A DNA stretch of 11,571 nucleotides from Gammaproteobacteria bacterium (GTDB lineage: Bacteria; Pseudomonadota; Gammaproteobacteria; S144-34), in contig WGBS01000101.1 in the NCBI GenBank assembly GCA_015494165.1, forward strand, positions 1 through 11,571, in the 5' to 3' direction. Below the pieces are notes generated by a model. That model had not been told where the DNA came from. It saw only the letters and a program-made list of their open reading frames with translations, and did not search any database. Positions 6,556 to 11,571 of the stretch are shown here, piece after piece. Position 1 is the stretch's first letter, and every line of letters begins with the position of its first letter. The position numbers were made by a program, and so were the translations under genes.

Positions 6556-9504
6556 ATGTTGGCCCCTCCCGAGACGACGACCGAGGCACCTGCGAGCATG
6601 AGCGAGCCCCTGACCGAGTCCGAGCTGCGCCGCCGGCGTGGCGAGCGCGTCGAGCAGCGCAACACCACCTGCTACATGTGCGCCTGCCGCTGCGGCATCC
6701 GCGTCACCGTCGTCGACGGCAAGGTGCGCTACATCCAGGGCAACCCGGACCACCCCCTGAACAAGGGCGTGATCTGCGCGAAGGGCGCCTCCGGCATCAT
6801 GAAGCAGTACTCGCCGGCGCGCCTGACGCAGCCGCTGCTGCGCAAGCCCGGCGCCGAGCGCGGGGCGGGCGAGTTCGAGCCCATCTCCTGGGACGAGGCC
6901 TTCCGCATCCTCGAAGAGCGCCTCGCCCGCATCCGCGAGACCGATCCCAAGAAGTTCGCCCTCTTCACGGGCCGCGACCAGATGCAGGCCCTGACGGGGC
7001 TCTTCGCCAAGCAGTTCGGCACGCCCAACTACGCCGCCCATGGCGGCGTCTGCTCGGTGAACATGGCCGCCGGCATGATCTACACCATCGGCGGCTCCTT
7101 CTGGGAGTTCGGCGGCCCGGACCTCGACCGCGCCAAGCTCTTCGTCATGATCGGCACGGCCGAGGACCACCACTCCAACCCGCTCAAGATCGCGATCTCG
7201 AAGTTCAAGCGCCGGGGCGGGCGCTTCGTCTCCATCAACCCGGTGCGCACCGGCTACTCGGCCATCGCCGACGAGTGGGTGCCCATCCGGCCCGGCACGG
7301 ACGGGGCGCTGCTGCTCGCCATCACGCACGAGATCATCCGCCGCGGGCTCTACGACCGCGACTTCCTGGTGCGCTACACCAACGCGCCGCAGCTCGTGAA
7401 CGTCGACCCCGAAAGCCCGGAATACGGGCTGCTGGTGCGCACGCGCGACCCCGTGCCCGAGGGCTGCTTCGACCCCCAGAACCAGCTCTGGTGGGACCGC
7501 CACACCGACCGCCCGGTGCGCACCCACACCGAGGGCGCCGACCCCTATCTGCTCGGCAGCTTCACGCTGGAGGACGGCACCCCCGTCAAGCCGGCCTTCC
7601 AGCTCCTGGTCGACCGCCTCAAGGACTACACGCCGGAGTGGGCCTCGCGCATCACGGGCATCCCAGCGGAGACCATCCGCCGCCTCGCCCACGAGATGGG
7701 CGTGACCGCGCGCGACCACCGCATCGAGCTCCCCATCCCCTGGACCGACGCCTGGGGCAGGGAGCACGAGTCGGTGACGGGCAACCCCGTGGCCTTCCAC
7801 GCCATGCGCGGCCTCGCCGCCCACTCCAACGGCTTCCACACCATCCGCGCGCTCTCCATCCTGATGACGGTTCTCGGCACCATCGACCGCCCCGGCGGCT
7901 TCCGCCACAAGGCGCCCTTCCCGCGCCCCATCCCGCCGTGCGCCAAGCCGCCCAAGGGCCCCGAGGACGTGCGCCCGGGGCAGCCGCTCAACGGCATGCC
8001 GCTCGGCTGGCCCGCGGGGCCCGACGACCTCTTCGTCGACGAGCGCGGCGAGCCGGTGCGCATCGACAAGGGCTTCTCCTGGGAGTACCCGCTGTCGGTG
8101 CACGGGCTGATGCACAACGTCATCACCAACGCCTGGCGCGGCGACCCCTACCGCATCGACACGCTGATGATCTTCATGGCCAACATGGCCTGGAACTCCA
8201 CCATGAACACGGTGGAGATCCGCAGGATGCTCAACGACAAGGACGAGAACGGCGAGTACAAGATCCCCTTCCTGGTGGTGTGCGACGCCTTCCAGTCGGA
8301 GATGGTCGCCTTCGCCGACCTGGTGCTGCCCGACACCACCTACCTCGAGCGCCACGACGTCATGAGCCTCCTCGACCGGCCCATCTCGGAGTTCGACGGG
8401 CCGGTGGACTCGGTGCGCGTCCCGGTGGTGCCGCCGCTCGGCGAGTGCAAGCCCTTCCAGGAGGTGCTGATCGAGCTCGGCTCGCGCCTGAAGCTTCCGG
8501 CCTTCGTCAACCCCGACGGCTCGCGCAAGTACCGCGACTACCCGGACTTCATCGTCAACTACGAGACCGAGCCCGGCTCCGGCATCGGGTTCCTGGCCGG
8601 CTGGCGCGGCAAGGGCGGCGAGAAGCACCTGCGCGGCGAGCCCAACCCGCGCCAGTGGGAGATGTACGAGAAGAACGGCTGCGTCTTCCACTACGAGCTG
8701 CCGCGCAGCTACCAGTACTTCCGCAACTGGAACCAGGGCTATCTCGAGTGGGCGCAGCGCCACCGCCTCACGCGCTACGCCGAGCCCATCATGATCCAGA
8801 TCTACTCGGAGGTGCTGCAGAAGTTCCGCCTCGCCGCCGAGGGGAAGTGGCCGGGCCGGCAGCCGCCGCAGCGCCTGCGCGAGCGCATCCGCACCTACTT
8901 CGACCCGCTGCCCTTCTATCACGAGCCGCTCGAGGCGCAGGTGACGGACACGCAGCGCTACCCGCTCAACGCCGTCACCCAGCGCCCCATGGCCATGTAC
9001 CACTCCTGGGACTCGCAGAATGCCTGGCTGCGCCAGATCCACACCTACAACTACCTCTACATGAGCCCGCAGCTCGGCGAGCGCCTGGGCGTGGAGGACG
9101 GCGGCTGGGTGTGGGTGGAGTCCCCGTGGGGCAAGGTGCGCTGCCGCTGCCGCTTCTCCGAGGCCGTGGAGCCCAACACGGTCTGGACCTGGAACGCCAT
9201 CGGCAAGCAGCCCGGGGCCTGGAACCTCGCCCCGGACGCCAACGAGGGCCGCGACGGCTTCCTCCTCAACCACCTCATCAGCGAGGAGCTGCCGGGCGGC
9301 GCCGCGGGGGCGCGCGTCTCCAACTCCGACCCCATCACCGGCCAGGCGGGCTGGTACGACGTGCGCGTGCGCATCTATCCGGCGCGCGCCGACGAGCCGG
9401 GCCGCACCTGGCCCGAGTTCGAGCCCGCGCGGCCGGTGCCCGGCGAGCCCGAGCGCCCGCGGCGCTGGCTGGTGTTCTCGGCGCGCGGCAAGGCCCGCGC
9501 CTGA
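6556..9504 (+). CDS. soeA: Sulfite-oxidising molybdoenzyme catalytic subunit SoeA
   Basis: A 982-residue catalytic subunit of the DMSO reductase/CISM superfamily. Beside a DmsB-like FeS subunit, a DmsC-like anchor and sat-aprBA it is best called SoeA, the cytoplasmic sulfite dehydrogenase. Residues Cys39, Cys42, Cys46 and Cys74 (starting NTTCYMCACRCG) bind the N-terminal [4Fe-4S] cluster. HGGVCSVNMAAG (162-173) carries Cys166, the likely molybdenum ligand. The C-terminal molybdopterin-dinucleotide-binding domain spans about 830-965. There is no Tat signal: the Arg run near 25-31 lacks the S/T-RR-x-F-L-K pattern and a hydrophobic stretch, so the enzyme faces the cytoplasm, as Soe requires. A second in-frame start at 6598 (MSEPLTESELRRR) has GAGG 11 bases upstream and is equally plausible; the 6556 start has no clear Shine-Dalgarno. 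A polysulfide, thiosulfate or tetrathionate reductase is the main alternative, less likely given the neighbours and lack of export. Confidence 0.9.
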   Translation: MLAPPETTTEAPASMSEPLTESELRRRRGERVEQRNTTCYMCACRCGIRVTVVDGKVRYIQGNPDHPLNKGVICAKGASGIMKQYSPARLTQPLLRKPGAERGAGEFEPISWDEAFRILEERLARIRETDPKKFALFTGRDQMQALTGLFAKQFGTPNYAAHGGVCSVNMAAGMIYTIGGSFWEFGGPDLDRAKLFVMIGTAEDHHSNPLKIAISKFKRRGGRFVSINPVRTGYSAIADEWVPIRPGTDGALLLAITHEIIRRGLYDRDFLVRYTNAPQLVNVDPESPEYGLLVRTRDPVPEGCFDPQNQLWWDRHTDRPVRTHTEGADPYLLGSFTLEDGTPVKPAFQLLVDRLKDYTPEWASRITGIPAETIRRLAHEMGVTARDHRIELPIPWTDAWGREHESVTGNPVAFHAMRGLAAHSNGFHTIRALSILMTVLGTIDRPGGFRHKAPFPRPIPPCAKPPKGPEDVRPGQPLNGMPLGWPAGPDDLFVDERGEPVRIDKGFSWEYPLSVHGLMHNVITNAWRGDPYRIDTLMIFMANMAWNSTMNTVEIRRMLNDKDENGEYKIPFLVVCDAFQSEMVAFADLVLPDTTYLERHDVMSLLDRPISEFDGPVDSVRVPVVPPLGECKPFQEVLIELGSRLKLPAFVNPDGSRKYRDYPDFIVNYETEPGSGIGFLAGWRGKGGEKHLRGEPNPRQWEMYEKNGCVFHYELPRSYQYFRNWNQGYLEWAQRHRLTRYAEPIMIQIYSEVLQKFRLAAEGKWPGRQPPQRLRERIRTYFDPLPFYHEPLEAQVTDTQRYPLNAVTQRPMAMYHSWDSQNAWLRQIHTYNYLYMSPQLGERLGVEDGGWVWVESPWGKVRCRCRFSEAVEPNTVWTWNAIGKQPGAWNLAPDANEGRDGFLLNHLISEELPGGAAGARVSNSDPITGQAGWYDVRVRIYPARADEPGRTWPEFEPARPVPGEPERPRRWLVFSARGKARA

Positions 9505-9521
9505 AGCGACCGGAGCGAACC

Positions 9522-10253
9522 ATGACCCAGCTCGCCCTCGTCATCGACCTCAATGTCTGCGTCGGATGCCACGCCTGCGTCACGAGCTGCAAGGAGTGGA
9601 ACACCTCCGGCTGGGCCGGGCCCATGGCCGACGAGAACCCCTACGAGCGCGATCCCACCGGCACCTTCTTCAACCGCGTGCAGACCTTCGAGGTGGGCGC
9701 CTTCCCCTTCACCGAGACGGTGCACTTCCCCAAGAGCTGCCTGCACTGCGAGGAGCCGCCCTGCGTGCCGGTCTGCCCCACGGGCGCGAGCTACAAGCGC
9801 GCCGAGGACGGCATCGTGCTGGTCGACTACGACAAGTGCATCGGCTGCAAGTACTGCTCCTGGGCCTGCCCCTACGGCGTGCGCGAGCTCGACGAGCACC
9901 AGAAGGTGATGAAGAAGTGCACGCTGTGCGTGGACCGCATCTACGACGAGAGCCTGCCGGAGGCCGAGCGCAAGCCCGCCTGCGTGCTCGCCTGTCCCAC
10001 CAACGCGCGCCTGTTCGGCGACGTGCACGACCCCGAGTCCGAGGTCTCGGTCGCGATCCGCGAGCGCGGCGGCTACGCGCTCATGCCCGAGTGGGGCACC
10101 AAGCCCGCCAACCACTACCTGCCGCGGCGCAAGACGCGCATCGAGGTCACGGAGGAGGAGCTGGTGCGGGCGGACAACCCGCTCAAGAAGGAGCGCAAGC
10201 TCCCCAAGCCCGCCTTCGACGAGCCCTCGCTTGACGACGTCACGAGCTGGTGA
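9522..10253 (+). CDS. soeB: Sulfite-oxidising enzyme iron-sulfur subunit SoeB
   Basis: A 243-residue DmsB/NrfC-type electron-transfer subunit that links the SoeA molybdenum centre to the membrane anchor. Four [4Fe-4S] clusters are indicated by CVGCHACVTSC (13-23), CLHCEEPPCVPVCP (about 73-86), CIGCKYCSWACPYG (about 106-119) and CTLC with two later cysteines (about 132-160). The C-terminal tail is charged and extended. No signal peptide, so cytoplasmic like SoeA. It starts 17 bases after the soeA stop codon, with GGAG six bases before its ATG, so the two are translationally close. The next gene, soeC, is separated by a larger gap. Family assignment is firm; the Soe label rests on context. Confidence 0.92.
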   Translation: MTQLALVIDLNVCVGCHACVTSCKEWNTSGWAGPMADENPYERDPTGTFFNRVQTFEVGAFPFTETVHFPKSCLHCEEPPCVPVCPTGASYKRAEDGIVLVDYDKCIGCKYCSWACPYGVRELDEHQKVMKKCTLCVDRIYDESLPEAERKPACVLACPTNARLFGDVHDPESEVSVAIRERGGYALMPEWGTKPANHYLPRRKTRIEVTEEELVRADNPLKKERKLPKPAFDEPSLDDVTSW

Positions 10254-10259
10254 GCGAAG

Positions 10260-10287
10260 TGCACGGTGGACGGTTCACGGTGGACGG
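10260..10287 (+). repeat. Heptad tandem repeat, copy C (soeB-soeC gap)
   Basis: Four consecutive 7-bp units ending in ACGG (TGCACGG, TTCACGG and TGGACGG twice) start seven bases after the soeB stop codon. The period and ACGG core match the repeats at 37-64, 1300-1327 and 11465-11492. A long bulged hairpin begins five bases downstream. Confidence 0.6.
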
Positions 10288-10292
10288 TGGTC

Positions 10293-10336
10293 GCCGGCTC
10301 CGCGGCGGCAGGGGCGCGCCTGCGCCCCGAGCCGGC
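10293..10336 (+). other. Bulged hairpin between soeB and soeC
   Basis: An outer 8-bp stem (GCCGGCTC at 10293-10300 with GAGCCGGC at 10329-10336) encloses an inner 7-bp stem (GGGGCGC at 10311-10317 with GCGCCCC at 10322-10328), with a 10-base bulge on the left and none on the right. No T-tract follows, so it is not a standard terminator. In the soe mRNA it could slow polymerase or protect the soeAB part from decay. Confidence 0.5.
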
Positions 10337-10411
10337 TCGGCCTCGGCCGCGCACCGCGTGGGCGGAGCGGCGTCCGCGCGCGCAAGCCATCCTGCCTGGA
10401 GCTAGAGCGTC

Positions 10412-11389
10412 ATGCATCCTGCATTCTCGGTGATTTTCCTGACGACCCTGATCGGCGCGGGCCAGGGCCTGTTCCTGGCCCTCTACACGGTGGAGCTCTA
10501 CGCGGCGCTGGAGCTGCTGCCGGCACCGCCGGCGGCCTTCTACACCTGGGGAAGCCTCGCGGCGCTGGCGCTGCTCGGCCTCGGGCTCTTCGCCTCCTTC
10601 TTCCACCTGGGGCACCCGGAGCGGGCCTGGCGCGCGGCGGCGCGCTGGCGCACCTCGTGGCTCTCGCGCGAGGTGATCGTGCTGCCGGCGCTGATGGCCG
10701 CGGTGGCCGCCTATGGCCTCGCCCACCTACTCGGCCTGGACTGGCGCATCTTCGGGGACGCGCTGCCGCTTCCGGGCCACGTCACCCTGCTCCTCGGCGG
10801 CATCGGGACTGTGCTCGCCTTCGCGCTCTACCTGTGCACGGGCATGATCTACGCCTGCATCCGCTTCCTGCAGGAGTGGCACACGCCGCTCACCGTGATC
10901 AACTACACCCTGCTCGGCGGCGCCTCCGGCTTCACGGCGGCCACCGCGCTCGCCGCCGTGCTCTCGCCCGCGCACACCGCCTTCCTCGGCCGCTGGGCCA
11001 TCGTCATCACCCTGCTCGGCATGGCCACGCGCGTGGCGAGCCTGGTGCGCAACGCGCGCCTCAAGCCCAAGTCCACCCTCGAGAGCGCCATCGGCGTGCG
11101 CCACACCCGCATCGTGCAGCGCTCCATGGGCTTCATGGGCGGGAGCTTCAACACGCGCGAGTTCTTCCACGGCGCGCCGCCCGTGGTGTATGAAGCCGTG
11201 CGCTGGGCCTTCCTCGTGCTCGCCTTCCCGCTGCCGGCGCTGCTGCTCGCCGTCGGGCTGGAGGGCGGCGGGACGCCCGCCTTCGCCGCGGCCTTCGCCG
11301 TGCAGTACCTGGGGCTCCTCGCCGAGCGCTGGTTCTTCTTCGCCCAGGCGAACCACCCGCAGAACCTGTACTACCAGACCGTGGGCTAG
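10412..11389 (+). CDS. soeC: Sulfite-oxidising enzyme membrane anchor SoeC
   Basis: A 325-residue DmsC-family integral membrane protein that anchors SoeAB to the cytoplasmic face of the inner membrane and passes electrons to quinone. I count eight likely transmembrane helices: about 6-27, 44-64, 87-107, 127-150, 159-184, 192-212, 264-284 and 287-307. The family signature FFHLGHPERAW (63-73) with TSWLSRE (81-87) is clear. The loop from about 213 to 262 is long and positively charged, fitting a cytoplasmic contact with SoeB. The ATG at 10412 has only a distant GGAG ten bases upstream. It lies 158 bp after soeB, a gap filled by a heptad repeat and a hairpin. No clear intrinsic terminator follows its stop codon; the REP-like hairpins downstream may take that role. 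Confidence 0.93.
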   Translation: MHPAFSVIFLTTLIGAGQGLFLALYTVELYAALELLPAPPAAFYTWGSLAALALLGLGLFASFFHLGHPERAWRAAARWRTSWLSREVIVLPALMAAVAAYGLAHLLGLDWRIFGDALPLPGHVTLLLGGIGTVLAFALYLCTGMIYACIRFLQEWHTPLTVINYTLLGGASGFTAATALAAVLSPAHTAFLGRWAIVITLLGMATRVASLVRNARLKPKSTLESAIGVRHTRIVQRSMGFMGGSFNTREFFHGAPPVVYEAVRWAFLVLAFPLPALLLAVGLEGGGTPAFAAAFAVQYLGLLAERWFFFAQANHPQNLYYQTVG

Positions 11390-11422
11390 AGCCAGGCTAC
11401 GGGTTGCGGCCTCTTACGAATG

Positions 11423-11447
11423 TGTGGGAGCGGCATCCTGCCGCGAC
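11423..11447 (+). repeat. REP-like hairpin, copy 1
   Basis: Layout: head TGTGGGA, 6-bp stem GCGGCA, loop TCC, stem TGCCGC, tail GAC. It matches the element at 11505-11529 in head, loop and tail, while the stem differs with both arms changed to keep pairing. This is the pattern of REP elements spread by REP-associated (RAYT) transposases in Gammaproteobacteria. Confidence 0.7.
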
Positions 11448-11464
11448 CCCCTGAGAGAGCAGAG

Positions 11465-11492
11465 GCGAGAGACGGGTAGCGGGAGACGGGAA
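11465..11492 (+). repeat. Heptad tandem repeat, copy D
   Basis: Four 7-bp units between the two REP-like hairpins: GCGAGAG is diverged, while ACGGGTA, GCGGGAG and ACGGGAA are close to each other. The run and its following AGATC-like bases resemble the inverted copy at 37-64. Confidence 0.55.
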
Positions 11493-11504
11493 AGAGATCC
11501 CGAT

Positions 11505-11529
11505 TGTGGGAGGGGCTTCCAGCCCCGAC
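11505..11529 (+). repeat. REP-like hairpin, copy 2
   Basis: Same head (TGTGGGA), loop (TCC) and tail (GAC) as the element at 11423, with stem arms GGGGCT and AGCCCC. It lies 82 bp downstream in the same orientation. The following bases (11530-11571) hold another small perfect inverted repeat, GCGCGC-GGA-GCGCGC at 11555-11569, and no gene. Confidence 0.7.
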
Positions 11530-11571
11530 CGGGGGGCGGGAGGATCGAAAGGCCGCGCGCGGAGCGCGCAC

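Noticed and set aside
6622..6651. Possible Tat signal (Arg run) at the SoeA N-terminus
   Set aside because: No hydrophobic segment follows and the FeS cysteine motif begins almost at once; consistent with a cytoplasmic enzyme.
6427..9273. 948-codon minus-strand open frame opposite soeA
   Set aside because: Antisense to a full-length molybdoenzyme; composition is that of a mirrored GC-rich gene.
6513..9521. Long open frame running in another plus-strand frame through soeA into soeB
   Set aside because: Only its last part, from 9522, is the real soeB; the upstream part is Arg/Pro/Ala/His-rich out-of-frame translation of soeA.
11386..11571. Small minus-strand open frame at the right edge
   Set aside because: It reads straight through two REP-like hairpins and a heptad repeat, begins at the window edge and shows no protein features.
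1..11571. CRISPR arrays, tRNA or rRNA genes, insertion sequences
   Set aside because: No regularly spaced long repeats, no tRNA cloverleaf or rRNA-like stretch, and no transposase frame were seen on either strand.

Overview
The window is very GC-rich and densely coding. It carries a core sulfur-oxidation locus of the kind found in sulfur-oxidising (chemolithotrophic or phototrophic) Gammaproteobacteria. I infer a member of the Chromatiales/Ectothiorhodospiraceae sphere from the gene content (sat, aprBA and soeABC together), the base composition and the REP-like intergenic repeats. The sequence does not fix a genus.

Layout. Positions 1-364 hold no supportable gene, only hairpins, a heptad repeat and a TATAAT box. 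Positions 365-1291 (+) encode an exported PstS-like substrate-binding protein with no transporter genes beside it. It converges on a minus-strand block that reads, from right to left, sat (6232-5015), aprB (4936-4472), aprA (4391-2430) and a YkgJ-type cysteine-cluster protein (2323-1400). A strong intrinsic terminator lies between aprA and the YkgJ-type gene. A divergent control region of about 320 bp (6233-6555) separates sat from the plus-strand genes soeA (6556-9504), soeB (9522-10253) and soeC (10412-11389). The right end (11390-11571) is non-coding and holds two REP-like hairpins and another heptad repeat.

How the genes work together. Sulfite made in the cytoplasm from reduced sulfur has two exits here. 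SoeABC is a cytoplasm-facing molybdenum/iron-sulfur enzyme on a DmsC-type membrane anchor; it oxidises sulfite directly and passes electrons to the quinone pool. The second route is indirect: AprBA joins sulfite to AMP to make adenosine 5'-phosphosulfate (APS), and Sat converts APS plus pyrophosphate to sulfate and ATP. The two routes share one head-to-head intergenic region, so they could be co-regulated. Neither usual electron partner of AprBA (AprM or QmoABC) lies in this window.

The main genes are known families. The less explained parts are the orphan binding protein, the YkgJ-type gene behind aprA, and a family of four 28-bp heptad arrays, each near an inverted repeat.
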